Source of the DNA: Caulobacter sp. Root1455
Lineage (GTDB): Bacteria > Pseudomonadota > Alphaproteobacteria > Caulobacterales > Caulobacteraceae
Reading direction: 5' to 3'
Assembly: GCF_001426905.1 (NCBI RefSeq)
Contig: NZ_LMFQ01000023.1
Span: 1 to 64,000, forward strand
DNA length: 64,000 bases
A program made the translations under genes and the position numbers. Under the pieces are notes generated by a model that saw only the letters and a program-made list of their open reading frames with translations, searched no databases and was not told where the DNA came from. Shown piece after piece: positions 1-7,882 of the stretch (position 1 is the first letter of the stretch; each line of letters starts with the position of its first letter).

Positions 1-480
1 GTGTTCCATGCCCGGCCGGCCCTGGAGACGTGAGGTTTGACGAGGTCCCTACGCACGCGAACCGCGCCGCCGACAGAGCTTCCCGCTCGATCGCCCCCCG
101 CCGCCGCATCGGTCGCTGGCCATGCGCCCTTTCCCGCGTCGAGGTGGTATCAGGATACGGGCGGTTTGGAGGGTGAGGACCAAATCGGGTCGAGAAAGTG
201 CAGGGCGTTGAAATCGCGGGGGTTTGTTGGCTATGCGCCGAGCGTAAGTCGCCCAGCCGGGGACATGCTCTCACGGCAAGGCCTCGCCAAATCGCCTCCG
301 AAGCGTGGGGTGAGTGCGTGTCCCCATCGTCACCCACGGCGTCGAACTTCGATCCTGAATAGTGACCAGGCTCAGCGGACGACTTTGGGGACACGCACTC
401 ACATCAAGGGCTCTGCGAAACCGGTCGATGCACCGCCGTGAGTGCATGTCCCCCAGCTGATCTCTCCCCTCCGGGTCGCC
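1..480. other. Gene-free left end with short inverted repeats
   Basis: I see no convincing gene here. The only long open frame (37-441, plus strand) has no recognisable domain, is rich in Arg, Pro and Ser as expected of chance frames in GC-rich DNA, and has no ribosome binding site. What the stretch does hold is three copies of GTGAGTGCRTGTCCCC, annotated separately. It lies downstream of the minus-strand gene ending at 481. It could be the remnant of a mobile or REP-like element. Confidence 0.5.
310..453. repeat. Three copies of a 16-bp repeat, two inverted
   Basis: GTGAGTGCGTGTCCCC occurs at 310-325 and its exact reverse complement at 387-402. A third copy with one change (GTGAGTGCATGTCCCC) is at 438-453 in the first orientation. 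The first two form a perfect 16-bp inverted repeat around a 61-bp centre. Such arrangements resemble the ends of small non-autonomous elements or REP units. No transposase is present. Confidence 0.6.
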
Positions 481-1170
481 CTACGCCGCCCCGCCCACAG
501 AAACGAAGCCATGCGCCCGCGCCAAAGCCTCGCCCGCCGCGATCCGGGCCGAGGGATTGGGCCGGGGTTCGCCGACCTTGGTCAGGGTGTTGATGTCGAC
601 GTGGCGGAACGGCGCGGCCCGGCCGCGCACCTGAAGCATGGTGGTGGAGACGTAGGACCAGCCGCCTTCGGCGTTGAAGCCGATGTCGAGCTGATAGGAG
701 TCGGTCCGGAACGCCCATTCCAGGAATTCGGCCGAACAGATGCCGTAGCCCGGGCCGCCCCGCTCGGCGCGGACCTTCAGGCCCGAGCCGTCCGGCAAGG
801 CGCGGCCGCTGGCCAGCGCCACCTGGCCGCGCGGGATGGCCAGGGTCTGCATGATGATGCCGGTGGCCGGCTCCCACAGCCAGTAGCCGACCTGGTCGTG
901 GAAGGTGGTGTCCTCGTCCGAGGCGACGATATGGACGTGATAGCGCAGGCCGTAGAGCAGCTGCGGCCCGTTGGCCTGGGGGTCGATCGGCTGCATCTCG
1001 ATGCGCTCGAGGAACTCGCGCCGCTCGGGTCCCTCGGCCTTGGGATTCAGGTCGACGCCCTTGCGCCCTTCCCAAACGCCGGCCAGACGCCGCAGCGGGC
1101 CCAGATTGGCCAGGGTGTCGGGATCCACGTCCGCCGGTTCGGTGAAGATGTCGTCGGGAAAGTCGATCAT
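481..1170 (-). CDS. Heme-binding beta-barrel (nitrobindin/THAP4-like) protein
   Basis: A 229-residue cytosolic protein with no signal peptide or membrane segment. The stretch LAGVWEGRKGVDL near residue 30 matches the GxWxG opening of the nitrobindin/FABP-like barrel family (formerly DUF1794), and the beta-rich middle (YHVHIV, DQVGYWLWEP, GIIMQTLAIPRG) fits. Family members bind heme or fatty-acid-like ligands and may handle NO or peroxynitrite; the ligand here is not shown by the sequence. The ATG at 1170 follows a GGAG/GGGA-type site. The gene stands alone, with the xthA group upstream on the same strand. The family assignment is good, the physiological role unknown. Confidence 0.8.
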   Translation of the reverse strand: MIDFPDDIFTEPADVDPDTLANLGPLRRLAGVWEGRKGVDLNPKAEGPERREFLERIEMQPIDPQANGPQLLYGLRYHVHIVASDEDTTFHDQVGYWLWEPATGIIMQTLAIPRGQVALASGRALPDGSGLKVRAERGGPGYGICSAEFLEWAFRTDSYQLDIGFNAEGGWSYVSTTMLQVRGRAAPFRHVDINTLTKVGEPRPNPSARIAAGEALARAHGFVSVGGAA

Positions 1171-1323
1171 CGTGTCCCTGCTCCAGCCAAGCTTGGCGGT
1201 ATGTCAGCAAGGCATGGCCGACTCGAACCCAAAAGGGAAGTTGGGGCGAAGCCGGAAGGCGGGTGGTCGCGCCGTTGCCGCCGAGAGGACCTTCTGAAGG
1301 TCGACTTCGGGCGAAAAGCGGAC

Positions 1324-1560
1324 CTAGCGCCTACGGCCGATGAACCACTCGGTCGTGATGATGAAGCGCTCGGCGTGCTCCGGCGGCGCGAACAGACCCA
1401 CCATGCGGCCCGCGTGTCGGTCGACGAAAGTGGTTCCCTCGACCCATTCGCTCTCGACCAGGTAAGTCTCGCCATTGGAGAACTCCCGGACCTCGGCCAT
1501 GCGTTTGCCGTCCTCGCTGTAGTGCGTGCAGAGCGTCCGATACGGGGCTCCGTTCAGCAC
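1324..1560 (-). CDS. Small conserved-looking hypothetical protein (78 aa)
   Basis: I do not recognise this protein. It reads VLNGAPYRTLCTHYSEDGKR, then a segment with MAEVREF and ESEWVEGTTFVDRHAGRM, and ends WFIGRRR. The composition is that of a real soluble protein rather than a shadow frame: balanced acidic, basic and aromatic residues, no Arg/Pro excess. The GTG at 1558-1560 lies 5 bp beyond the xthA stop and gives the longest plausible product; an internal ATG (MAEVREF) is an alternative. It is probably translated from the xthA transcript. No function can be assigned. Confidence 0.6.
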   Translation of the reverse strand: MLNGAPYRTLCTHYSEDGKRMAEVREFSNGETYLVESEWVEGTTFVDRHAGRMVGLFAPPEHAERFIITTEWFIGRRR

Positions 1561-1565
1561 GATTT

Positions 1566-2372
1566 CTAGACCCGCAGATCGGCCGTGACCGGCGCGTGGT
1601 CGCTCGGCCGCTCCCACTCCCGCACCGTGTCGTGGACCTTGGACGAGACCTTGCCGTCGACGATCGCCGCGTCGCGCAGGCCGGGGCTGGCCAGGATGTG
1701 GTCCAGGCGCAGGCCGCGGTTGGACTTGCGGAAGTCGGCGGCGCGGTAGCTCCACCAGCTGAACAGCTTTTCCGGCTCGGGCGTGGCCAGGCGCGGCAGG
1801 TCCAGGAGATCCATCGACTTGATCATCGCGTCGAAGGCTTCGAGCTCGGCCGGCGTGTGGCTGACAACCTTCAACATCTGGCGGTGACTCCAGACATCGT
1901 TCTCGCCGGGCGCGATGTTGAGGTCGCCGGTGACGATCAGCGGCGCCTTGGGATCGCGCTTCTTCAGGGCGGCGGTCAGGGTCTCGTAGAAGTCGAGCTT
2001 GTGGTCGAACTTCGGATTGCCGACGCGATCGGGCGTGTCGCCACCCGCCGGGATGTAGAAGTTCTGGATGTCGACGCCGGCCACCTTGACCGCGACGCAG
2101 CGGGCATGGCCCTCGCGGCAGTTCATCAGCGTCGGCACGTCCTCGAACGGCAGGCGCGAGGCGATGGCCACGCCGTGCCAGCCCTTCTGACCGGCGATCT
2201 TCAGGTGCGGCAGGCCCATGGCCTCGAAGGCCTCGCGGGGGAACTCCCCCTCCTGGCACTTGATCTCCTGCATGCACAGCACGTCGGGGGCCTGCTCGTC
2301 GACGAAACGGGCGGCCTGCTCGGCGCGCAGGCGGACGGAATTGACGTTCCAGGTGGCGATACGGAGGCGCAT
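1566..2372 (-). CDS. xthA: Exodeoxyribonuclease III
   Basis: A 268-residue AP endonuclease and 3'-5' exonuclease of base-excision repair, of the exonuclease-endonuclease-phosphatase fold. Expected motifs are present in order: IATWNVNS at the N-terminus, MQEIKCQE carrying the metal-binding Glu, an IPAGG segment with the active-site Tyr (NFYIP), VTGDLNIAP with the catalytic Asp and Asn, LRLDHIL, and the terminal SDHAPV His-Asp pair. Length is normal for the family. The ATG at 2372 begins MRLRIATWNV, the usual start. The 78-aa gene follows directly. Upstream are an inverted repeat and a candidate sRNA terminator, so xthA is likely transcribed from its own promoter near 2380-2430. Confidence 0.97.
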   Translation of the reverse strand: MRLRIATWNVNSVRLRAEQAARFVDEQAPDVLCMQEIKCQEGEFPREAFEAMGLPHLKIAGQKGWHGVAIASRLPFEDVPTLMNCREGHARCVAVKVAGVDIQNFYIPAGGDTPDRVGNPKFDHKLDFYETLTAALKKRDPKAPLIVTGDLNIAPGENDVWSHRQMLKVVSHTPAELEAFDAMIKSMDLLDLPRLATPEPEKLFSWWSYRAADFRKSNRGLRLDHILASPGLRDAAIVDGKVSSKVHDTVREWERPSDHAPVTADLRV

Positions 2373-2428
2373 GCCGTTCCTCTAGAGGTTATCGACATCC
2401 AGGTCCAATAGGCTTCCGAGCGCTAAAA

Positions 2429-2510
2429 CCTCGTCCTTCGACAAGCTCAGGATGAGGCTTTCGAGCGCGGCGTCAGCAGTAGCCCTCATCCTGAGCTTGT
2501 CGAAGGACGG
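2429..2510. repeat. Paired inverted repeat, family 1 (copy a)
   Basis: Left arm at 2429-2457 with core CTTCGACAAGCTCAGGATG, and its near-perfect reverse complement at 2484-2510. The two arms could form a long cruciform or RNA hairpin. This is the first of seven paired copies in the window (see findings). Confidence 0.9.
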
Positions 2511-2560
2511 GGACGGTCCCTGGACGCTGATTGCTCATCGTCTGGGCTTGCGGACGGACC

Positions 2561-2596
2561 AAAACGAAAAACGCCCAGACGCTGAGCGCCTGGGCG
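2561..2596 (-). terminator. Intrinsic terminator of the candidate sRNA
   Basis: The hairpin CGCCCAG-A-CGCT-GA-GCG-C-CTGGGCG (2572-2596) is followed, reading the minus strand, by five T and then CGTTTT. This is a classical Rho-independent terminator. It is too far from lolA (over 180 bp past its stop) to be an ordinary terminator for that gene. Confidence 0.75.
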
Positions 2597-2676
2597 AAAG
2601 TCGGGTCTCTCATGCCGCCGCCGGGAGGGGATAGGTCCGGCACGGTTGCGAAGAGCGGGTCGGGCGCTCCTCGCCA
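2561..2676 (-). ncRNA. Candidate small RNA between lolA and xthA
   Basis: On the minus strand a TTGACT (2708-2713) and a GATTTA (2684-2689), 18 bp apart, resemble a sigma-70 promoter. About 110 nt downstream is a strong intrinsic terminator: CGCCCAG/CTGGGCG arms (2572-2578, 2590-2596) with an inner CGCT/AGCG stem, followed on the minus strand by TTTTTCGTTTT. The span between them has no credible ORF and contains a C-rich stretch (CCCCTCCC), a feature of many alphaproteobacterial regulatory RNAs that pair with ribosome binding sites. The 5' end is estimated from the promoter position. It does not carry the conserved core of SRP RNA. I cannot name it. Confidence 0.5.
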
Positions 2677-2683
2677 TGCGTGT

Positions 2684-2713
2684 TAAATCTGCCACGGCTG
2701 GAATCTAAGTCAA
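2684..2713 (-). promoter_or_regulatory. Sigma-70-like promoter for the candidate sRNA
   Basis: Minus strand: TTGACT (2708-2713), 18-bp spacer, GATTTA (2684-2689). The -35 is good, the -10 moderate. It lies in an AT-rich patch and points away from lolA toward the terminator at 2561-2596. Confidence 0.4.
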
Positions 2714-2784
2714 GAACAATCGCGTTAACACCTTGCATGTTGTGAAATTGTCGCATTTTGGCGTGTCAAACGGCCTTAATGCAA

Positions 2785-3438
2785 CTAGGGCTTGCCGACT
2801 CTGCGCCTCGGATCGCTTAGGACGAAGAGCTTCGGATCCAGGCCCGAGGTCTTTTCGAAGTCGACCAGGCGCACGCGGGTTTCGCCGCCCTTCACGTCGG
2901 TGACGGTCCAGCCGATCAGGCTCGGCTCGCTGCTGAAGTCCAGGGCGATGCGGCCCAGGGTCTGGCGCCGGGCGTCGACGGCGGTGATCGTGAAGCCGTC
3001 CGACAGCTTGCGCACGCCGGTGATGGTCACGCCGCGGTCCAGCCGCACCTCCCGCGCCAGCAGCAGGGCCAGGGGCGTGCGGCTGAGCGGATAGCTTTCG
3101 AAGGTCTTCAGCCGGGGGTCGAAGAGGTTGACGTTGTTGCCGTTGCTGACGACCAGCAGGCCGGCCGGGCCGTCATAGGCGAAGCGGGCCTTGCCGGGGC
3201 GCTGCAGGTAGAAGTCGCCCTGGGTCTGGCCGCCTCGGGCGTCGGTCTGGATGAAGCGGCCCTTGGCCGAGCCCAGCGTCTGGATATAGGCCGTGGCCTT
3301 GTCGACCAGGGCCTTTTCCTCGGCCGAGAGCACCGGCGCCGAGGGTTGGGCGGCGAGCGCGGGGCCGGCCCCGAGCCCAAGGGTGGCGGCCAGGCTCAGG
3401 CCGGCGGCGAGGATCAGACGGCGGGTCGTGTCGGTCAT
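2785..3438 (-). CDS. lolA: Outer-membrane lipoprotein carrier protein LolA
   Basis: A 217-residue periplasmic chaperone that carries lipoproteins from the LolCDE transporter to the outer membrane. Residues 1-29 form a Sec signal peptide ending ALAAQP. The mature part shows the LolA pattern: an opening helix (ALVDKATAYIQTL), GRFIQTD, QGDFYLQRPGKARF, LLVVSNGNNVNLFDPRLKTFESYPL and LARE. The ATG at 3438 follows a GGAG-like site. It lies downstream of ftsK on the same strand, an arrangement common in alphaproteobacteria, but a family-1 repeat separates the two. Confidence 0.93.
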   Translation of the reverse strand: MTDTTRRLILAAGLSLAATLGLGAGPALAAQPSAPVLSAEEKALVDKATAYIQTLGSAKGRFIQTDARGGQTQGDFYLQRPGKARFAYDGPAGLLVVSNGNNVNLFDPRLKTFESYPLSRTPLALLLAREVRLDRGVTITGVRKLSDGFTITAVDARRQTLGRIALDFSSEPSLIGWTVTDVKGGETRVRLVDFEKTSGLDPKLFVLSDPRRRVGKP

Positions 3439-3605
3439 GCGATCTCCTAGGCTTCAACCTTTGCCCTGACCATGCGACGAGCGAAAGGCCGTCGCGCGAC
3501 CATTTTCCGGCGCTGCGATGAAGCGCCGTTCAGGTTCGGGGGTTGGAGCGAAGGGAAACGCGGGCGAACGGTCTAGGTTTCCGGTCCTCGCCGTGAGCCG
3601 AATTC

Positions 3606-3690
3606 CCCGTCCTTCGACAAGCTCAGGATGAGGAATTCGAACGCCAGCGCCTCGATAGCCCTCATCCTGAGCCTGTCGAAGGACGAGGGC
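3606..3690. repeat. Paired inverted repeat, family 1 (copy b)
   Basis: Arms at about 3607-3633 and 3659-3689, separated by 25 bp, in the gap between ftsK (stop at 3705) and lolA. The right arm reads GAGCCTGTCGAAGG where most copies have GAGCTTGTCGAAGG. Confidence 0.9.
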
Positions 3691-3704
3691 GGGCCCGCGA
3701 GCGC

Positions 3705-6113
3705 CTACATCGGCGGCGGGGGCGGGGCCAGGATTTCGCGCTTGCCGGCGTGGTTGGCGGCGCCGACCACGCCTTCCTTCTCCATCCGCTCCATCAGCGA
3801 GGCGGCGCGGTTGTAGCCGATCTGCAGGCGGCGCTGGATGTAGCTGGTCGAGGCCTTGCGGTCGCGGGTGACCACCGCCACGGCGTGGTCGTAGAGGTCG
3901 TTGGCCCCGCCCTCGCCGGCGAAGGCGCCCTCGACGGCCTCTTCCTGCTCCTCGTCGCCGCCGGCGGTGACTTCCTCCAGGTAGTTGGGAATGCCCTGGT
4001 CGCGCAGGAACTTGGCCACGGCCTCGACCTCGCCGTCGCTGACGAACGGGCCGTGCAGGCGGGTGATGCGGCCGCCGCCGGCCATGTACAGCATGTCGCC
4101 CTGGCCCAGCAGCTGCTCGGCGCCCTGCTCGCCCAGGATGGTGCGGGCGTCGATCTTGCTGGTGACCTGGAAGCTGATCCGGGTCGGGAAGTTGGCCTTG
4201 ATGGTGCCGGTGATCACGTCGACCGACGGCCGCTGCGTCGCCATGATCAGGTGGATGCCGGCGGCGCGGGCCATCTGGGCCAGGCGCTGGACGGCGCCTT
4301 CGATGTCCTTGCCGGCCACCATCATCAGGTCGGCGACCTCGTCGATGACCACGACCAGATAGGGCATGGGCTCGGGGCGGATCTTCTCGGTCTCGTAGAT
4401 CGGGCGGCCGGCGTCGTCGAAGCCGGTCTGGACGGTCCGCTCGAAGTGCTCGCCCTTCTCCAGGGCCTCGTTGGCCTTCTCGTTGAAGCCGCCGATGTTG
4501 CGCACGCCGATCTTCGACATCCGTCGATAGCGGTCCTCCATCTCGCGCACCGTCCACTTCAGGGCGACGACCGCCTTCTTCGGATCGGTGACGACCGGGG
4601 CCAGCAGGTGCGGGATGCCGTCATAGACGCTGAGCTCCAGCATCTTCGGGTCGATCATGATGAAGCGGCACTTCTCGGGCGGCAGCTTGTAGAGGATCGA
4701 CAGGATCATGGCGTTGACGCCGACCGACTTGCCCGAGCCGGTGGTGCCGGCGATCAGCAGGTGGGGCATCTTGGCCAGGTCGGCGATGTAGGTCTCGCCG
4801 CCGATCGTCTCGCCCAGGGCCATGGGCAGGATGTGGGTGGCCTTGTCGTAGTCGGACGATGACAGCAGGTCGCGCAGATAGACCGTCTCGCGGCGCGAAT
4901 TGGGCATCTCGATGCCGATGGCGTTGCGACCCTGGGCCACGGCCACGCGGCAAGAGATCACGCTCATCGAGCGGGCGATGTCGTCGGCCAGGGCCACGAC
5001 CCGGGCGGTCTTGGTGCCGGCGGCCGGCACCAGCTCGTACATGGTGACCACGGGGCCGGGGCGGATCTGGTCGATCTGGCCGCGGACGCCGAACTCCGCC
5101 AGCACGCTTTCCAGCAGGCGGGCGTTCTGGCGCAGGGCCTCCTCGTCGAACTCGGCCGAGCGCGGCTTGGGTTTGGCCAGCATGGCCAGCTCGGGCAGCT
5201 GGAAGCCCTCGGCCTCGAAGTCGAAGGCCTTCTGCTGTTCGCGCTGCTCGCGGGCGTTGGAGCGACCCGGAACCTTGGGCTGGGCGATGGCCAGGGGGCG
5301 CGGCTCGAAGCTGGGCTCGAAGGCGTCGTCGTCTTCCACGGGCGGCGGCGCGGCCTTGGCCGGCTTGGCGGCCTTGCGGGTTTCGGGCTCGATCTCGATG
5401 ACCGGAGCTGCCTTGCGCGGGGCGCGGGGACGGGCGGCGGGTTCGGGCTGGGGCGCGGCGACCGGGGCGGCGGCGCGTTCGCGCGGCTGCATCAGGCCGT
5501 GGATCATCTCGCCGATCGCCTCGGGATCGATGCGGCGCACGCCGATCGCGTAGCCCAGGGCCACGATCGCCCCGATCGCCAGCAGCAGGGCGGCGATCAG
5601 GTGGGCGCCGGGCAGGCGGGCGAAGCCGAGCAGGCCGGTCAGCAGGTTCAGCAGGCCGTCGCCCCAGAACCCGCCCAGGCCCTTGGCCAGCGGCCAGGCG
5701 GCGGGACGCGGCGGGGCGGCCAGCATGCCGGCCAGGGCCAGCAGGCCCAGGCCCCCGACCAGGGCGCGGACCCGTAGGTCACGGCGATGGGCGGCCGGAT
5801 CGGGCTGGGTGACGCGCGACATGCCGAACACCAGCATCAGGGCGGCGGCGACCCAGCCGGACAGGCCCATCGACTGCATGACCATGTCGGCCAGGGCCGC
5901 GCCGGCCCCGCCCAGCGCGTTGGTGGCCGGCAGGCCGGTGGCGGCGTTCAGGCTGGGATCGGCGGCGTTGTAGGTGGCGACCGACAGCAGCAGGCCCGCG
6001 CCGACCACGCAGATCACCCCGCCCCGGAACCGCGCCGACCACGGCTGGGCCCAGCCGTAGCGCACCGCGTCCCAGACCAGTTCAACGCTCGATCGCCGCG
6101 CCGCTCGCGCCAT
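3705..6113 (-). CDS. ftsK: DNA translocase FtsK
   Basis: An 802-residue septal motor that pumps chromosomal DNA through the closing division septum and activates XerCD at dif. Residues 30-190 hold about four hydrophobic membrane segments. A Pro/Ala-rich linker runs from about 205 to 320, shorter than in E. coli. The alpha-beta RecA-like motor follows, with Walker A GTTGSGKS at 456-463 and a Walker B-type [12 protein letters not shown]. The C-terminal gamma winged helix ([23 protein letters not shown]) reads KOPS sites. The start MARAARRSS at 6113 is preceded by a possible CtrA-type box at 6163-6177. Confidence 0.97.
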   Translation of the reverse strand: MARAARRSSVELVWDAVRYGWAQPWSARFRGGVICVVGAGLLLSVATYNAADPSLNAATGLPATNALGGAGAALADMVMQSMGLSGWVAAALMLVFGMSRVTQPDPAAHRRDLRVRALVGGLGLLALAGMLAAPPRPAAWPLAKGLGGFWGDGLLNLLTGLLGFARLPGAHLIAALLLAIGAIVALGYAIGVRRIDPEAIGEMIHGLMQPRERAAAPVAAPQPEPAARPRAPRKAAPVIEIEPETRKAAKPAKAAPPPVEDDDAFEPSFEPRPLAIAQPKVPGRSNAREQREQQKAFDFEAEGFQLPELAMLAKPKPRSAEFDEEALRQNARLLESVLAEFGVRGQIDQIRPGPVVTMYELVPAAGTKTARVVALADDIARSMSVISCRVAVAQGRNAIGIEMPNSRRETVYLRDLLSSSDYDKATHILPMALGETIGGETYIADLAKMPHLLIAGTTGSGKSVGVNAMILSILYKLPPEKCRFIMIDPKMLELSVYDGIPHLLAPVVTDPKKAVVALKWTVREMEDRYRRMSKIGVRNIGGFNEKANEALEKGEHFERTVQTGFDDAGRPIYETEKIRPEPMPYLVVVIDEVADLMMVAGKDIEGAVQRLAQMARAAGIHLIMATQRPSVDVITGTIKANFPTRISFQVTSKIDARTILGEQGAEQLLGQGDMLYMAGGGRITRLHGPFVSDGEVEAVAKFLRDQGIPNYLEEVTAGGDEEQEEAVEGAFAGEGGANDLYDHAVAVVTRDRKASTSYIQRRLQIGYNRAASLMERMEKEGVVGAANHAGKREILAPPPPPM

Positions 6114-6162
6114 CAGAAGTCACCTTGCACTCGTGTAACCCGGATGTTGTGCCGCAAGAGGG

Positions 6163-6177
6163 TTAAGGGGCGTTTAC
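6163..6177. promoter_or_regulatory. Possible CtrA-type box upstream of ftsK
   Basis: TTAA (6163-6166), 7 bp, TTAC (6174-6177): one mismatch from the CtrA consensus TTAA-N7-TTAA, 50-64 bp upstream of the ftsK start. A GAGTC CcrM methylation site lies at 6203-6207. A match of this quality can occur by chance, so the call is tentative. Confidence 0.35.
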
Positions 6178-6268
6178 GATGACCGGGCGGCCGTGCGGTT
6201 TGGAGTCGCGGATTGGGCGCGTGATCCCTGCTTGCGCAGTGAGGTAACCGCATAGAAGCTCGGCTTTC

Positions 6269-6907
6269 ATGAATGCCGATTTCCTCCGCATATTGATCGC
6301 TAGGTGCGGCCGTCGCCCGTTTGCCTCTGCCCTGATAGGGACGATCACGGGGATGGTCACTTATGCTCTACTTCACATTGCAGGTTCGTCTGCCTGGATT
6401 GAGAGTCATCCGGGTTTGGCGGCTTGGGTACAAGCAGTGGGCTCAGTTGCCGCTCTCGGATGGGGCGCGTGGCTCTATAGAGCAAGCCTCAAGGACAAAG
6501 CAGCTGAGCAGGAAAACAATAAGCGAGCTGTAATCACCGCCAATATCGAGGTTTTGAAATTTGCAGCAAGATTGGCGAAAACAATTTCTGATATAGGGAG
6601 GGAATATATAGAGGAAAATAAATGCTTCGGCCCGACTGTACTACGAAGGTTAGATATGATAATCGAAACTATGCAGCTGGCACCGGTCGTGGAAACGAAA
6701 GACAGCTTTATCGTGGCAAGCATGATAGCTGCTCGTGCAACCATGGAGTCACAGAAAGAAGCATGTGAGTCATTTAATCAGGCAGTAGAACAAAATGTGA
6801 ATGGTTCTGATAAAATTCATATCGAAACAATTCTTGGGTTCATTGAGCATTATTCGGTACAAATTAACGATGATGTTAATAAGTTATCAGAGCATTACCT
6901 GGGATAA
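6269..6907 (+). CDS. AT-rich membrane-anchored hypothetical protein
   Basis: I do not recognise this 212-residue protein. Two hydrophobic segments near the N-terminus (about 19-39, SALIGTITGMVTYALLHIAG, and 49-68, LAAWVQAVGSVAALGWGAWL) would form a hairpin anchor, followed by a long, mostly helical soluble part (RAVITANIEVLKFAARL, ETILGFIEHYSVQINDDV). From about 6480 onward the DNA is visibly richer in A and T than any neighbour, with codons such as ATA, AAT and TTA that are rare elsewhere in the window. That argues for recent acquisition. It stands alone between ftsK and DUF1993. The overall plan recalls phage or defence-island membrane accessory proteins, but no family can be named. Confidence 0.75.
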   Translation: MNADFLRILIARCGRRPFASALIGTITGMVTYALLHIAGSSAWIESHPGLAAWVQAVGSVAALGWGAWLYRASLKDKAAEQENNKRAVITANIEVLKFAARLAKTISDIGREYIEENKCFGPTVLRRLDMIIETMQLAPVVETKDSFIVASMIAARATMESQKEACESFNQAVEQNVNGSDKIHIETILGFIEHYSVQINDDVNKLSEHYLG

Positions 6908-7117
6908 CCTTTATAGGCTATGAGCCGCCAGGGCGAATTTCGCTCTGAGCTGCCTAGGTTTGCCTAGTTCTCACATCCCGCATGGCTTGGAATAGGTGGT
7001 TATAGTCAACCGAAATGGGCTGGAACAAAACACGAACATACGTCCGGACTCGACGTGGCCGAGAGTCATTCTGGCGCGTAACCCGCCGCTGGTTGGCGGG
7101 TCAGTTGGGCGCCGGTC

Positions 7118-7222
7118 ATGGACAAGGAGTTGTTGAGTCAGTTGCCGATGGTTCTGTCGGCGGTCGCGACGGTGTTCACCGCCCTGGCGACCCTGGTGTG
7201 GGCGTTCCGGCGGCGGCCTTGA
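7118..7222 (+). CDS. Possible 34-aa single-pass membrane protein
   Basis: The short frame starts MDKELLSQLPMVLSA, continues with a hydrophobic helix (residues about 10-29) and ends WAFRRRP, giving a positive-inside C-terminus. This is a plausible single-span miniprotein. A weak GGCGGG-type site precedes the ATG. It lies in the gap between the AT-rich gene and DUF1993, just after a small inverted repeat (ACCCGCC/GGCGGGT, 7081-7101). It may equally be chance. Confidence 0.35.
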   Translation: MDKELLSQLPMVLSAVATVFTALATLVWAFRRRP

Positions 7223-7241
7223 CCGCCGCCGGAAGCGCGCC

Positions 7242-7748
7242 TCAGGCCGCGCCCAGATAGTCCTTCTTGCCGATCTCGACGCCGTTCTTGCGCAGGATCG
7301 CGTAGGCGGTGGTCAGGTGGAAGAAGAAGTTCGGCTGGGCCTGGGTCTGCAGATAGGCCAGGCCCTTGACCACGGTGGTCTCGCCGCGGCGGGTCAGGCT
7401 GATGTCGCGGTCCTCGGCGCCCGCGAACTTGGCGGGGTCCAGGCCCTCGACATAGGCGACGGCGCGATCGACGCGGGCGATCAGCTCGTCGAAGGTCGTC
7501 TCGACGTCGTCCCAGGCCGGAACCTCCTCGCCGGCCAGGCGCGCGCAGCAGCCCTTGGCGAAGTCGGTGGCGATCTGCACCTGGCGCAGCAGCGGGAACA
7601 TGTCGGGGAACAGTCGGGCCTTCAGCAAGGACTCGGGGTCGAGTTTCTTCGCTTCAACATGCGCAGCGGCCTTGGTCAGCACGCCCTTCAGGCCTTTCAG
7701 GCCCTGGACGAAGACGGGGACGCTGGCCTGGTGGATGGTGAGGGTCAT
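7242..7748 (-). CDS. DUF1993 family protein
   Basis: A 168-residue soluble helical protein matching the DUF1993 (DinB/YfiT-like bundle) family: MTLTIHQASVPVFVQGLKGL at the start, a middle with DFAKGCCARLAGEEVP, and a C-terminal half with QAQPNFFFHLTTAYAILRKNGVEIGK ending GKKDYLG. Family members are often metal-associated four-helix bundles; no reaction has been established. The ATG at 7748 is chosen over an upstream in-frame start because the family begins with M(T/S)LT. The gene is monocistronic and divergent from the next gene. Confidence 0.88.
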   Translation of the reverse strand: MTLTIHQASVPVFVQGLKGLKGVLTKAAAHVEAKKLDPESLLKARLFPDMFPLLRQVQIATDFAKGCCARLAGEEVPAWDDVETTFDELIARVDRAVAYVEGLDPAKFAGAEDRDISLTRRGETTVVKGLAYLQTQAQPNFFFHLTTAYAILRKNGVEIGKKDYLGAA

Positions 7749-7882
7749 GGGAACTCCGGCTCGGGGAGCGCGAGCCATAACGCGCGCCGTCGTCCGGAGC
7801 CAGAGCGCCTAGAAAAAGCCTTCACCGCACCGCCCGATCCGGCGAACATCGGTTTCCAATTCGTCGCCTGGGAACGTATTTC

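Larger units (their letters stand above)
2373..2784. other. Intergenic region between lolA and xthA
   Basis: This 412-bp stretch holds no supported protein gene. From right to left it contains an AT-rich segment (2700-2784), a candidate minus-strand small RNA with promoter and terminator (about 2561-2713), and a paired inverted repeat (2429-2510). The open frame at 2486-2695 runs through the RNA, its terminator and the repeat, and is rejected as a gene. Confidence 0.6.

Noticed and set aside
37-441. 134-codon open frame at the left end
   Set aside because: Arg/Pro/Ser-rich composition, no ribosome binding site, no domain, and it runs through the 16-bp repeats.
2486-2695. 69-codon minus-strand frame between lolA and xthA
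   Set aside because: It reads through the candidate sRNA terminator and one arm of the family-1 repeat, ending in the repeat-derived peptide RPSTSSG.
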